Positions 16,905-25,842 are shown, numbered from the stretch's first letter. The stretch is DNA of 64,000 nt from Spartobacteria bacterium LR76 (GCA_003054655.1 QAYZ01000014.1:496001-560000), one strand, 5' to 3'. Made by a program: numbers and translations. Notes: generated by a model from the letters alone, not told the origin.

Positions 16905-18024
16905 TCTGATCGCGCGGGAAATCGACGCCTCGGGTCCGATTTCCTTCGCCCGCTTCATGGAGATCGCCCTGTATGATCCAGGCGACGGCTACTACGCCAG
17001 CGGCAAGGTGCGCATCGGGAAAAAGGGCGATTTTTTCACCAATGTCAGCGTCGGCGCGTTCTTCGGGCGTTTGCTCGCCGGGCAGTTTGTGGAGGTGTGG
17101 GAGCGGCTGGGGAGGCCGGAGGATTTCACCGTGGTGGAGCAGGGGGCGCATGATGGCACGCTGGCGGCCGATGTGCTGGAGGCTCTGGGGGAGCTCCTTC
17201 CCGGCGGCTTTCGCTACCTGATCGTCGAGCCTACGCCCTTCTGGAGGGCGGAGCAGGGAAAAACGCTGGGCCGGTTCGGGGGGCGCGTGGGCTGGGTGGC
17301 CGATGTTTCCGCGCTGCCGGTGTTCCGGGGCGTGCATTTCTCCAACGAGCTGGTCGACGCCCTGCCGTTTCACCTGCTCCAGTCCCAGGGCGACGGCTGG
17401 AAGGAGCTGATGGTCGTGCGCTCCGGGGACGGCTTTGCTTTCGAGCCAGCCGATACCGCCGCGATCCCGCCGGAACTGCCCGCGCGTCCCGAGGGTTTCC
17501 TGCTGGAGGTTCGCCCCGCCGCCTCGGCCTGGCTGGCCTCCGTCGCGGAGCGCCTCAACGCTGGAATGATCCTGGTGATCGACTACGGATATACTCGCGA
17601 GAACCTCTGGGCCGATCACCGTACGCGAGGCACCTTTTCCTGCTACTCCGGTCACCGCCGGGATGACGATGTATTGTCCGACCCCGGAGCCAAGGACATC
17701 ACCTCGCATGTCGACTTTACGCAGCTCGCCGACGAGGCGGGCAGGCTCGGCCTCGGCGTCGAGGGGTTTGCCGACCAGCACCATTATCTCGTGGGCGCGT
17801 CGGAAACCTACCTCCGCTCGCTCGAGGGTTCCGCGCCGGCGGGCGAATCGCGCAAAGCCTTGCGCAATCTCCAGACACTCATTCACCCCGAGAGCATGGG
17901 GCGACAGTTTCATTATCTTGGTTTGGTGAAGGGTCTCCCGGCCCACGTTGGCTCGGGTTTTCGCTACGCCCGGGGGACGACGGCGTTGCTGGAATCCGTC
18001 GCTGCCTTGGCGGAGCAGAGGTAA
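16876..18024 (+). CDS. SAM-dependent methyltransferase, MidA/NDUFAF7 family
   Basis: About 382 residues. The N-terminus SDLIAREIDASGPISFARFMEIALYDPGDGYYASG is the diagnostic start of the PF02636 family (quoted in parts: residues 7-26 then 27-41). DFTVVEQGAHDGTLAADV is the SAM-binding strand-loop, FSNELVDALPFH is conserved, and ILVIDYGYTRE follows in the second half. Mitochondrial members methylate an arginine of complex I; the bacterial substrate is not established. ATGs at 16870 and 16876 both lie inside the end of the preceding gene, so translation is probably coupled. No complex I gene is present here. Confidence 0.88.
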   Translation: MSGKSPAVSDLIAREIDASGPISFARFMEIALYDPGDGYYASGKVRIGKKGDFFTNVSVGAFFGRLLAGQFVEVWERLGRPEDFTVVEQGAHDGTLAADVLEALGELLPGGFRYLIVEPTPFWRAEQGKTLGRFGGRVGWVADVSALPVFRGVHFSNELVDALPFHLLQSQGDGWKELMVVRSGDGFAFEPADTAAIPPELPARPEGFLLEVRPAASAWLASVAERLNAGMILVIDYGYTRENLWADHRTRGTFSCYSGHRRDDDVLSDPGAKDITSHVDFTQLADEAGRLGLGVEGFADQHHYLVGASETYLRSLEGSAPAGESRKALRNLQTLIHPESMGRQFHYLGLVKGLPAHVGSGFRYARGTTALLESVAALAEQR

Positions 18025-18052
18025 GGCCTGTTTTTTTGCCGTAAACGGTTTG

Positions 18053-18085
18053 ACCAATATCGCGAGGTCTTTTGTGCGTATTGGT
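18053..18085. promoter_or_regulatory. Spaced inverted repeat upstream of the DUF4886 gene
   Basis: ACCAATA (18053-18059) and TATTGGT (18079-18085) are exact inverted 7-mers 26 bases apart, in the 172-base interval between the methyltransferase and the DUF4886 gene. The spacing would put the halves on nearby helix faces for a dimeric regulator. Short repeats like this can occur by chance. Confidence 0.3.
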
Positions 18086-18196
18086 AAAGAATGTTGTTTT
18101 AGGGACTTTGGGCGATTTTTGGCGGAGGGACGAGGCCGCGCCCTCCCGCCGGGCTTGTCTGATCGACGCGAAATTCTAAGCTGAGACTTCACCCAG

Positions 18197-19228
18197 ATGA
18201 TTGCCATGATTTCTTTTTTCCAGAACGCGGTTGCCCGTGCGCCCCGATTCCTCAGCCGCTCTCTCCTTCTTGCGATGGTGCCGCTGCTGCTTTCCTCGCG
18301 TCTCGGCGCGGCTGATGAGAGCAAACCGGAGGATCTGGCCGTCAAGGTTCTCACTGTTGGAAACAGCTTTGCCGACGACGCCTGTGCGCTCCTGCCCGCG
18401 CTGGCCAAGGCGGGCGGGAAAGATCTGGTTCTCGTGCGGGCCAATCTCGGCGGGCATTCCCTTGCCCAGCATGTGGGCTACCTCCAGGCCTACGAAGCAA
18501 ATGCCGACGATCCGAAGGGCAGCCCGTATGCCGCGCCTGCCTATCTCGCGACGCCGGACAAGAAGAAGATCAACCTCAAGGCCATCCTGGCCAGCAAGCC
18601 GTGGAACTTTGTCACCATCCAGCAGGTCAGCAACACCAGCTTCAAGGAGGAGTCCTACGAGCCATTTGCAGGCATCCTTATTGACTATATCCGCAAGAAC
18701 GCCCCGACCGCCGAGATTCTGATCCAGCAAACCTGGGCCTATCGCGAGGATCACGAGATGTTCAAGGACGGCAAGCTCAACCAGCAGACCATGTATGAGG
18801 GACTCAAGGCCGCGTACGACAAGCTCTCCCAGCGCTACGGGCTGCGCATCATTCCCTCCGGCGACGCCTATCAGGCGGCTCGCAAACTGCCGCGCTGGAC
18901 GTTCACCTTCCCTGATCCGAAGTTTGACTACGCCAACCCGGCTCCCGGCGCTTTGCCCGAGCAAAAGGAGAGCCTCAATATCGGCTGGAACTGGGGCAAG
19001 GACAAGGAAACCAAACAGCCCAAGCTCACCCTCGACGCCAAGCACTCCAACCTCTACGGGCGCTTCCTGATCGCCTGTGTCTGGTATGAGGTCATCTTCA
19101 ACGACAGTGTGCTGACCAATCCCTTTGTCCCCGCCGGCATGTCGCCCGAGGACGCTGCGCTCCTGCGGCAGGCGGCGCACGAGGTGGTCGCTGCTCGCCG
19201 GGCTGCCGAGGCTGCGGCGAAACCTTAG
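18197..19228 (+). CDS. Exported DUF4886/SGNH-hydrolase-like protein
   Basis: 343 residues. An N-terminal signal peptide (about residues 1-39, ending LLLSSRLGAADES) predicts export. KVLTVGNSFADDA at about 50-62 is the block I equivalent of SGNH esterases (GNSF in place of GDS). The central part has WNFVTIQQVSN and ILIQQTWAYRED, typical of DUF4886, and a late conserved H-S-N-LYGRFLIACVWYEV. Members are common in carbohydrate loci of Bacteroidota and Verrucomicrobiota and are thought to be carbohydrate esterases, without proof for this protein. ATGs at 18197 and 18206 are both possible. It appears monocistronic; the next gene starts 118 bases later. Confidence 0.82.
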   Translation: MIAMISFFQNAVARAPRFLSRSLLLAMVPLLLSSRLGAADESKPEDLAVKVLTVGNSFADDACALLPALAKAGGKDLVLVRANLGGHSLAQHVGYLQAYEANADDPKGSPYAAPAYLATPDKKKINLKAILASKPWNFVTIQQVSNTSFKEESYEPFAGILIDYIRKNAPTAEILIQQTWAYREDHEMFKDGKLNQQTMYEGLKAAYDKLSQRYGLRIIPSGDAYQAARKLPRWTFTFPDPKFDYANPAPGALPEQKESLNIGWNWGKDKETKQPKLTLDAKHSNLYGRFLIACVWYEVIFNDSVLTNPFVPAGMSPEDAALLRQAAHEVVAARRAAEAAAKP

Positions 19229-19346
19229 GGGATGGCATTCCTTTTCTGACCGACGATAGCGGGTGGTTGCAGGAAATAAGCTTGATGGGGGGCTAGGACA
19301 CCTATCAGGCTAAGCGCTCATCTTTACTCCCCAGATTCTCCCTCCC

Positions 19347-20102
19347 ATGAAAAAGCCATTGGTTTCCCTCCAGATGTGGACGCTCCGTGACGTCGTTGAA
19401 CAGGATTTTCGCCATGCCGTCACCGAAGTGGCCGCGATGGGATACCATGGCGTCGAGCTCGCGGGTTACGGAAACCTTGACGCCCAGGCCGCCAGCGAAG
19501 CCTTGCAGGATGCGGGGCTGAGGGTCTCCGGGATGCATGTTTCTGTCGATCGTTTGAAAGGCGCTCTCGACGAAGTCGTCCAGGAGGCGGCGTTGTTTGA
19601 GGCAAAGGATATCATCTGCCCCTGGATGGCTCCCGAGGCTGTCGCGACGCGCGCCCAGTGCGAGGCCCTCGGCGAAGAGTTTAACGAGATCGGTGCGGCA
19701 CTCCGGGTGCACGGTCTGCGCTTCAGCTATCACAACCACGGTCACGAGATCGCGACGGTGGACGGACGCACGGCCTTTGAGTGGGTGCTCGATGCGGCGG
19801 AACCCCGCAATCTCTCCGCCGAGGTCGATGTCTACTGGGTGCAGCATGCCGGGCTGCGGCCGCAGGATTTACTTCATCGACTGGGATCGCGTGTCCCGCT
19901 CATTCATCTCAAGGACGGGCGCAAGGGCGTCGGCCAGTGTGAGATCGGGTTGGGCGCAGTCAATTTTGACGCGATTTTTTCGGCGGTCGAGCAGATCGGC
20001 GCGGTCGAGTGGTATGTGGCCGAGCAGGAGGAGTACGAAGTCTCCTCGCTCAAAAGCGCCCGGCTGTGCATCGATCAGTTGCGGCTCTGGGGGCGGGCAT
20101 GA
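19347..20102 (+). CDS. Sugar phosphate isomerase/epimerase, TIM barrel
   Basis: A 251-residue protein of the AP-endonuclease-2/xylose-isomerase-like barrel family. MKKPLVSLQMWTLRD is the family start (strand 1, S-x-Q-x-W/Y-S-L-R). Metal-site elements are HNHGHE near residue 132, VDVYWVQHAG near 155-165 and PLIHLKDG near 185. Such enzymes interconvert or epimerise sugars or inositols; the substrate is unassigned. The last codons form the left arm of a long hairpin. The dehydrogenase gene converges from the other side, and a joint role in oxidising then isomerising a sugar or inositol is plausible. Confidence 0.87.
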   Translation: MKKPLVSLQMWTLRDVVEQDFRHAVTEVAAMGYHGVELAGYGNLDAQAASEALQDAGLRVSGMHVSVDRLKGALDEVVQEAALFEAKDIICPWMAPEAVATRAQCEALGEEFNEIGAALRVHGLRFSYHNHGHEIATVDGRTAFEWVLDAAEPRNLSAEVDVYWVQHAGLRPQDLLHRLGSRVPLIHLKDGRKGVGQCEIGLGAVNFDAIFSAVEQIGAVEWYVAEQEEYEVSSLKSARLCIDQLRLWGRA

Positions 20103-20119
20103 ACCCGCGCCCCCAGAGC
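20084..20119. terminator. Long hairpin between convergent genes
   Basis: GCTCTGGGGGCG (20084-20095) pairs perfectly with CGCCCCCAGAGC (20108-20119): a 12-bp GC-rich stem overlapping the stop codon of the isomerase. Neither strand has a T-run after it, so it may be a processing or pause structure, or a bidirectional terminator that needs help, rather than a classical intrinsic terminator. Confidence 0.5.
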
Positions 20120-20139
20120 GTGAGGAAAATCTCTCGCGC

Positions 20140-21135
20140 CTAGGCGGCTCTCCAGTCAAAGACGATGCCCATCGTCTTCGAGCGCTCACGATTTGCCACG
20201 GTGTAGGCCTCCGTGCATTCCTCGGGCCGGAAGGTATGCGTGATGAGGCCGTTTAGTGAAAAACGCTTATCGGCCACGAGGGAGAGGAAGAGGCTGGTGA
20301 TCGAGCGGGCGTTCCATTGCTCCGTCTCATGCATGTCATGCGCGCCGACGATCGTGAGTCCGCGGGTGATGACATCGAGCGTCAGGCGCTGGTCGGTCGG
20401 CTTGCCGGTGTCGCCCAGCAGGACGAGCTTGCCGAAGGATTTCACCAGTTCCAGGGCTTGCGAAAACACCACGGCGTTCCCGGTCGTGTCGATGACGAGC
20501 CGCGTGAGCTCGCCGCCATTGGCCTTGAGGATTTCCTCTTTTGCGGCCTCGATGCCGGAGGCGATCGTGGCGGTCGCGCCGCCATCGGCTGCGAGCTTCA
20601 GTCGCTCCCCGGCGGAGTCCACGCTGATGATGGTTTTGGCTCCCGCCGCCCGCGCCCAGCGGACCGCCATCTGGCCGATCGGGCCGGCTCCGATCACGAG
20701 AACGGTGTCGCCGAGATAATGATCGGCCACCAGCGCGCCGTGGAAGGCGATCTTGGCGAGGGCAAACCACAGTGCCTCCTGAAAATCCACGCCGTCCGGA
20801 ATGCGGGTGCATTTCGCGGCGGGAACGACCGAGAGGGACTGGTGGCCAGAGCGTAGGGCAACCCGGTCGCCGACCGCAAACTCGTCGCTGCGGGAGTCCT
20901 CCACTGTGCCGACCACGCAATAGCCGGGATGGAAGGGGTACTTCACCCAGTTGTCCCAATGCGTCCCCTTGTCGAAAATGCGGTTGAAGACAATGTTCTC
21001 GGTGCCCGTGCTCATCAGCGAGTATTCTGTGCGGACGCGCACCTCGCCTTCCGCGAGGTTTGGAATTTCGAAGGACTCCAGTCCGACCTCTTGGGCGGCT
21101 GGGAAAAACAGGCGGCGGGGAGACTCTGTGCTCAT
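20140..21135 (-). CDS. Medium-chain dehydrogenase/reductase (threonine/sorbitol dehydrogenase-like)
   Basis: A 331-residue MDR-family oxidoreductase. GGAGGAGA lies 6 bases before the ATG at 21135. The N-terminal GroES-like domain lacks the Cys-His zinc pair at the catalytic position: the region reads LMSTGTENIVFN, and later GDRVALRSGHQS. The Rossmann domain has VLVIGAGPIGQMAVRWARAAGA followed by an acidic strand end (ISVD), consistent with NAD(H). Similar zinc-less MDR proteins act on sugars and bacteriochlorophyllide-like substrates; I cannot name the substrate. A divergent AraC regulator starts 96 bases away, and a palindrome lies in front of this gene. Confidence 0.85.
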   Translation of the reverse strand: MSTESPRRLFFPAAQEVGLESFEIPNLAEGEVRVRTEYSLMSTGTENIVFNRIFDKGTHWDNWVKYPFHPGYCVVGTVEDSRSDEFAVGDRVALRSGHQSLSVVPAAKCTRIPDGVDFQEALWFALAKIAFHGALVADHYLGDTVLVIGAGPIGQMAVRWARAAGAKTIISVDSAGERLKLAADGGATATIASGIEAAKEEILKANGGELTRLVIDTTGNAVVFSQALELVKSFGKLVLLGDTGKPTDQRLTLDVITRGLTIVGAHDMHETEQWNARSITSLFLSLVADKRFSLNGLITHTFRPEECTEAYTVANRERSKTMGIVFDWRAA

Positions 21136-21151
21136 GCTGTTCTCCTCCCAT

Positions 21152-21170
21152 TGGCGCACGCTTTGCGCCA
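21152..21170. promoter_or_regulatory. Candidate operator between dehydrogenase and AraC regulator
   Basis: TGGCGCA (21152-21158), five bases, then TGCGCCA (21164-21170): a perfect 7-bp inverted repeat 17-35 bases upstream of the dehydrogenase start. Its place between a divergent regulator and its likely target favours an operator. Confidence 0.5.
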
Positions 21171-21231
21171 TTCGAATTATCGGCCATCTTTTGTGATTTT
21201 CGATGATGTGCGGTCGCAGTAGGATGGGGAG

Positions 21232-22083
21232 ATGAGAGATACGGCCCGCCAGGAACTGCTGAATCCGACCCGTTGGCGTGACGTCTTGTCGGAGCTCCGG
21301 GCGCAGACCCTGCGTTTCGTCACGGGTGCGCGGCACGTCATGCCTGTCGGCACATCCTGCGCCGATCATGCGCATTTTGCCGCGGAAATCGTTTACCATC
21401 CCCGCGGCACGGGGCGGACGCGAGTCAACCGGACGGCCACCTCCTTTGCCGCCGGGGACATCGTCGTTTATGCGCCGCGGGAGGTCCACGATCAGCATGC
21501 GGAAGAGGAATGCGAGGATCTTTGCATCCAGGTGGAACTGCCGCCCGGAGCGGCGAGGAAGCTCCGGTATGGATTCCTCCTGGAGAGCGGCGAGGGGGAC
21601 TGGCTCGTCGGGGAAATCGAGTCGCTGTCGCGCAGCTACGCCGATGGCGGCGGACTGGACCAGCGGGTGCTCGATTTACGCGTCACCGCCGTGCTGCTGG
21701 CTCTGGTCAGGCGGGCCTGCGAGGCCTCGGAAAGCTTGCGGATTTCCACAGCAGAGCGGTACGTGCGTCAGGCGGAGCGTTTTGTCCGCGAGCGCTTTGC
21801 CGACATCGAGTCTCTCCGGGAGATTGCCGGCCACGTCGGCCTGAGTGAGAGTCACCTGCGGCATCTCTTTCGCTCGGTGCGGAAGCGGTCCCTGGTGGGG
21901 TATCTGAGGGAGGTGCGAATCGACCGCGCCCGGGTGCTGCTCGTGACCTCCCCTCATGGATTGAAGCAGATCGCCAGCATGTGTGGGTTTGCCGATGAAT
22001 ATTACTTCTCCGCCGTCTTTCGCAGGATGGTGAAGACCTCCCCGGGGCAGTATCGACTCAAGCAGGTCCAGCCGCTTTCCTGA
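21232..22083 (+). CDS. AraC-family transcriptional regulator
   Basis: 283 residues. The N-terminal cupin-like sensor (about 20-140) includes FAAGDIVVYAPREVHDQHAEEE, the sugar-binding barrel edge (shown here in two parts: FAAGDIVVYAPRE and VHDQHAEEE). The C-terminal double helix-turn-helix (about 180-280) has IAGHVGLSESHLRHLFRS and MCGFADEYYFSAVFRR followed by SPGQYR. It probably controls the divergent dehydrogenase and perhaps itself. GGATGGGGAG lies just before the ATG. Effector unknown. Confidence 0.9.
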   Translation: MRDTARQELLNPTRWRDVLSELRAQTLRFVTGARHVMPVGTSCADHAHFAAEIVYHPRGTGRTRVNRTATSFAAGDIVVYAPREVHDQHAEEECEDLCIQVELPPGAARKLRYGFLLESGEGDWLVGEIESLSRSYADGGGLDQRVLDLRVTAVLLALVRRACEASESLRISTAERYVRQAERFVRERFADIESLREIAGHVGLSESHLRHLFRSVRKRSLVGYLREVRIDRARVLLVTSPHGLKQIASMCGFADEYYFSAVFRRMVKTSPGQYRLKQVQPLS

Positions 22084-22231
22084 GGTCGCCGGGGAGTCGC
22101 TGCGGCTTCCTCCGGGAGGCGGAAAATTGTGAGGTTTTTTGGGGATGTAATTTTCCTTAAGATGCTGAAAAGGAATTGGTTGCTTGTATTGATTTTTTCG
22201 GTGTTTCTGATCATGCGCTTCTAGGTTGGAC

Positions 22232-22507
22232 ATGGGCGGGGCAATTTCGCCAAATACCGTCCAGATCATGACGACCCGCCAGCGTTTGGACATAGCCGTG
22301 CGTTCCGTAACCGGGGAGGATATTCGTTTTGCGGGAAACTGGGACCCGCTGCCCGGTCTCCCCGGCAACGAGTATGCGATCGCGGACAAGATCAACGTCG
22401 AGCCGTCCCGGCTCATGCGGTGCCGCGATATTTACGCGATCCTCGAGCTCATGGAGATCAACCCCTCGGAACTGCCCAAGGCCAGTGACATGCCGTCGCT
22501 GTTTTAG
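22232..22507 (+). CDS. Small hypothetical protein
   Basis: 91 residues from the ATG at 22232, or 79 from a second ATG at 22268 (MTTRQRLDIAVRS). It has no signal peptide or membrane helix and is acidic toward the C-terminus (ILELMEINPSELPKASD). I recognise no family. It ends 37 bases before the convergent SLC13 gene. It could be a small regulator or adaptor; the open frame, codon pattern and ATG support a gene only moderately. Confidence 0.5.
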   Translation: MGGAISPNTVQIMTTRQRLDIAVRSVTGEDIRFAGNWDPLPGLPGNEYAIADKINVEPSRLMRCRDIYAILELMEINPSELPKASDMPSLF

Positions 22508-22543
22508 GGCGGTTTGCGACACTGCCAGCGAAAGCGGGATGGT

Positions 22544-24382
22544 TTAGCGGAAGGGGAAAAGCAGCGGAATCACCAGCACGCTGATGAGCAGGACGAGCAG
22601 CGTGAACGGCACGCCGACGCGCACGAAATCGCCGAAGCGGTATTGACCCGGCCCGAGCACCAGGGTGTTCACCGGCGAGGAAATGGGCGTCATGAAGGCG
22701 GCGGAGGCGGCCAGGGCGACCGTCATGGCAAAGGGATAGGGCGATGCGCCAATGTGCGAGGCGACGCTTAGTGCGATGGGTGCCATGAGTACGGCGGTGG
22801 CGGTATTGGAAATGAAGAGTCCGATCGCGGCGGTGAGCACGAAGAGGCTCCCGAGCAGGACGCGCGGCTCCGCCTTTCCGAAGACATCAATCAGTCCGCT
22901 CACCGCGAGGTCGATGCCTCCTGTCTTTTGCAGCGCGGTGGCAAAGGGCATCACGCCGACGATGAGGATAAGGCTCTGCCAGTGGATCGAGCGGTAGGCG
23001 CTGTTCATGTCGATGCAGCGAAACAGGCCCATCAGCAGGCAACCAATGAGGGCGGCGAGGACATTGGGCACGATGCCAAAGACCATCAGCGCGACCATGA
23101 CGAGCAGGCTGGCCAGGGCAAACGGCGCCTGCCGCGAGGCGGGAGCCACTTCGTCGATCTCCGTGGGCAGTGTCAGGACCAGAATGTCCGGGCTATCCGC
23201 CTGGATCTTGCGAATCGCCTTCCAGGGTCCGATGAGCAGGAGCATGTCGCCCGCCCGGAGCTTGCGCTCCGTGAGCTGATCCTGCAGCGAGGCGGAGCCG
23301 CTGCGCAGGCCGATGACGTGGAGCTGGTATTCGCTGCGAAACTCCGCCTCCACGATGCTCTTGCCGATGAGACCGGAACCCGGCGGGATGATCACCTCGA
23401 CCATTCCCACCTCCCGCGACTGGTCGGTGAAGTACCCGCCCTTGAGCGGAAGAGGCTCGAGGCCGAACTCCTCGGAAATGGCGGCCGCCTCCACGGGATC
23501 GGGCACCGGGACATCGACAAACAGGATATCCCCGGCGAGGAGTTCCGTGTGTGCGGTCGGATTGATGATGGTTTTCTGCAGCTTGCCGGGACGTTCGATG
23601 GCGACCACGCTGGCGCGATGCTTGCGCCGCGGCTGGATGTCCTTCAGCGCCTTGCCGATGAGGTGGGAGTGCGGCAGGACTCGCATGCGGTACTCGCGCC
23701 CTGAGAGGTCGTACTCGCGCACGAGATCGATCAGGCTGCGCCGGGAACGGCTGGTGTGCTTGCGCGGCGTGGGAGCCGAGTTCAGCCAGCGCCGGGCAAA
23801 GAGCATGTAAAGGACGCCTGCCGCGAGAATGGTGCAGCCGATCGGCGTAAAGCTGAAAAACCGGAACCCTGCATGACCATCCTGCCGCAGCGCGCTATCG
23901 ACCACCATGTTGGGCGGGGTGGCCACCAGCGTCAACATCCCGCTGATCAGCCCGGCGAAGCTGAGCGGCATCATGAGGCGGGACATGGGAATGCCGAGCC
24001 GACCGCCGATGCTCAGCACGACAGGAATGAAAATCGCCACGACCCCCGTGGAGCTCATGACCGAGCCCAGCCCCGCCACCGCGAGCATGAGCAGCACAAT
24101 GAGGCGCGACTCGCTTTTGCCCGCATGGTGGATGATGAGATCGCCCACCTGGTAGGCCACGCCTGTGCGCACGAGGCCCTCGCCGATAACGAAAAGCAGG
24201 GCGATGAGCACGACATTCGCATCACTGAATCCCGCCAGTGTCTCCGGCACGGTAAGGATGCCGGTCAGCGGGAGCAGCACGATCACCAGCAACGCCACCA
24301 CATCCATCCGCGGCTTGCTGATCGTAAAAAGAGTCACCGCCGCGGCGAGGATGGTGAGAACGACGAGGAGCGAGGGATTCAT
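22544..24382 (-). CDS. SLC13-family permease with two central RCK_C domains
   Basis: A 612-residue inner-membrane transporter of the divalent anion/sodium symporter group (dicarboxylate, sulfate or related anions). The start MNPSLLVVLTILAAAV leads into the first membrane bundle with ETLAGFSDANVVLIALLFVIGEG. The cytoplasmic middle (about 215-400) has two TrkA_C-like domains: HSHLIGKALKDIQPRR...GDILFVDV and GSGLIGKSIVEAEFR...GDMLLLIGP. The second bundle ends with NTATAVLMAPIALSVA and SPVNTLVLGPGQYRFGDFVRVG, the conserved helical-hairpin region. It stands alone. The XylR-type regulator gene ends 231 bases upstream on the same strand and that interval probably holds its promoter; I found no convincing riboswitch there. 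Confidence 0.9.
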   Translation of the reverse strand: MNPSLLVVLTILAAAVTLFTISKPRMDVVALLVIVLLPLTGILTVPETLAGFSDANVVLIALLFVIGEGLVRTGVAYQVGDLIIHHAGKSESRLIVLLMLAVAGLGSVMSSTGVVAIFIPVVLSIGGRLGIPMSRLMMPLSFAGLISGMLTLVATPPNMVVDSALRQDGHAGFRFFSFTPIGCTILAAGVLYMLFARRWLNSAPTPRKHTSRSRRSLIDLVREYDLSGREYRMRVLPHSHLIGKALKDIQPRRKHRASVVAIERPGKLQKTIINPTAHTELLAGDILFVDVPVPDPVEAAAISEEFGLEPLPLKGGYFTDQSREVGMVEVIIPPGSGLIGKSIVEAEFRSEYQLHVIGLRSGSASLQDQLTERKLRAGDMLLLIGPWKAIRKIQADSPDILVLTLPTEIDEVAPASRQAPFALASLLVMVALMVFGIVPNVLAALIGCLLMGLFRCIDMNSAYRSIHWQSLILIVGVMPFATALQKTGGIDLAVSGLIDVFGKAEPRVLLGSLFVLTAAIGLFISNTATAVLMAPIALSVASHIGASPYPFAMTVALAASAAFMTPISSPVNTLVLGPGQYRFGDFVRVGVPFTLLVLLISVLVIPLLFPFR

Positions 24383-24613
24383 GGCACGGGATTGCAGCGG
24401 GGCACTTAGGCGATGGGAAAGCGAGGAGGTTTGCACCATCCCGGATATCGGTGCTCGCGCCGGGGGCCTGTGCGCTGCTCCCTGGCCGACACGTATTTAT
24501 CAGGCGGCTGAACCTCTCACCGGCAAAACCTTAGCAGGCGACGTCCCTCGCAAGACAGCCATTTCTTGCCGGGCAGGCGCGGCGAAACCGGACGATATTT
24601 GCCGGGGAGCGGT

Positions 24614-25786
24614 TTACTTTTTCCGAAACATTGCCCGGTACTCGCCCGGGGTGCGGTTGGTAAACTGCCGGAAAAGGACATGTAACCGGGGTGTGTCGGG
24701 GAAGTCGCAGGATTCGGCGATCGCGGCGAGCTTGAGATCGGTCGTGCGAAGCAGGGACTGCACCCGCGCGATGCGTGCGCGCTGAATTTCGTGCAGTACG
24801 GACTTGCCGAGCACCGAGGAAAACCTTCGCTGCAGCCCGCTGCGTGATATGCCCGAAGCGCGGACGACATCCTCGACGTAGATGTTCTCGGCTGCATGCT
24901 GGCGGATATAGGCGACAGCGCGCTTCACGGCCTCATCTTTTGCAAAGAGTACGTCGGTCGATCGGCGTGCAGCCACCTCAGTAACGGCGAGATGAAGCGA
25001 GCCATCCGGCTTCTGCCCCGTTCGCATCATCATTTCCAGAAGTTTCGTTGCCTCAACCCCGATTTGCCACGAAGGAAGCTTCACGCTGGAAAGAGGGATG
25101 CGCTCGAAATCCACCCAGAACTCATCGTCTCCAGCGCCGAGGATGGCGAGATCCTCGGGGACAGGGCGGCTTTCTTCCCGGGCGGCTTGCAGCAAATGCA
25201 AGGCAAAGGGATCGAGGACGGCGAAGATCCCGGTCTGAGGGGGAAGCTTGCGGAGCCACCTGCGCATACGTGCGATGAGTTCAGGCCCCTGCTCTTTCGC
25301 AATCGGTCCGCATCCTGAGGTATGACATGGCGCGCTGGGCGACAGGAGCGCGAGGGCCTCTCGAAAGCCGTGCAGACGTTCGTTGGAGAAACGGGCGTTC
25401 TTTTGTTCCCAACAGGCGAATGTGGTGCAGCCGCACGCTGCCAGATGCTCGGCTGCCAGACGGCCCACCTGTTCATCATCCTGCGTGACCAGAGGGAGGC
25501 GGGTGGACGAAAGGACGTTGGAAACATTGACGACAGGGATCGGGAGTTGCAGCAGCTCCTCTTCAAACTCCCGATGATGGATCACGGCGATGATGCCGTC
25601 GATATGCTGTCGGCGCACCACTTCCTGCACGGAATCTCCGGGCTTGAGCAGCCCGTTGCCCACTTCGATCGCTCCGGTCGTGAACGCATAGTGACGCGCT
25701 CCGAGCATCATATTGCGACCGTACTCCCAGTCGGGCCGGCAAATCATGAGCATCTGGAAGGCGGACCGTCTCTCTGAGTGCTTCAT
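24614..25786 (-). CDS. XylR-type regulator: LacI-like sugar-binding domain fused to AraC helix-turn-helix
   Basis: 390 residues. The periplasmic-binding-protein-like sensor covers about residues 10-275, with HIDGIIAVIHHREFEEEL, PIPVVNVSN, VTQDDEQVGRLAAEHLAACG and ILGAGDDEFWVDFERIPLSSV. The C-terminal AraC domain (about 290-388) has DVVRASGISRSGLQRRFSS and ESCDFPDTPRLHVLFRQFT. Proteins of this build bind the substrate sugar and activate a neighbouring catabolic operon. It is divergent from the lyase/sialidase operon starting at 25901, with a tandem operator in the gap, so it very probably controls that operon. The start at 25786 is preferred; a later Met (MLMICRPDWEYG) is an alternative. Confidence 0.92.
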   Translation of the reverse strand: MKHSERRSAFQMLMICRPDWEYGRNMMLGARHYAFTTGAIEVGNGLLKPGDSVQEVVRRQHIDGIIAVIHHREFEEELLQLPIPVVNVSNVLSSTRLPLVTQDDEQVGRLAAEHLAACGCTTFACWEQKNARFSNERLHGFREALALLSPSAPCHTSGCGPIAKEQGPELIARMRRWLRKLPPQTGIFAVLDPFALHLLQAAREESRPVPEDLAILGAGDDEFWVDFERIPLSSVKLPSWQIGVEATKLLEMMMRTGQKPDGSLHLAVTEVAARRSTDVLFAKDEAVKRAVAYIRQHAAENIYVEDVVRASGISRSGLQRRFSSVLGKSVLHEIQRARIARVQSLLRTTDLKLAAIAESCDFPDTPRLHVLFRQFTNRTPGEYRAMFRKK

Positions 25787-25810
25787 TTTGGGCAAAAACG
25801 AAATAATAAA

Positions 25811-25842
25811 TACCGTATCCGGTAAAGATTTATCCGGCAAAG
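25811..25842. promoter_or_regulatory. Candidate operator of the lyase-pseudopilin-sialidase operon
   Basis: Two direct copies of TATCCGG(T/C)AAAG lie at 25816-25827 and 25831-25842, 15 bases apart. The first copy overlaps an inverted repeat TACCG-tatc-CGGTA (25811-25824). Direct repeats are the usual binding pattern of AraC-type domains. The interval separates the XylR-type regulator (start 25786) from the operon (start 25868 or 25901). Confidence 0.55.

Noticed and set aside
15543-16958. 471-codon minus-strand frame opposite the membrane protein gene
   Set aside because: Antisense to a plus-strand protein with a membrane helix and coupled neighbours.
24383-24613. Riboswitch or small RNA in the interval upstream of the SLC13 gene
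   Set aside because: Only scattered short complementarities such as CCGGCAAA/TTTGCCGG far apart; nothing that fits glycine, manganese or c-di-GMP classes.
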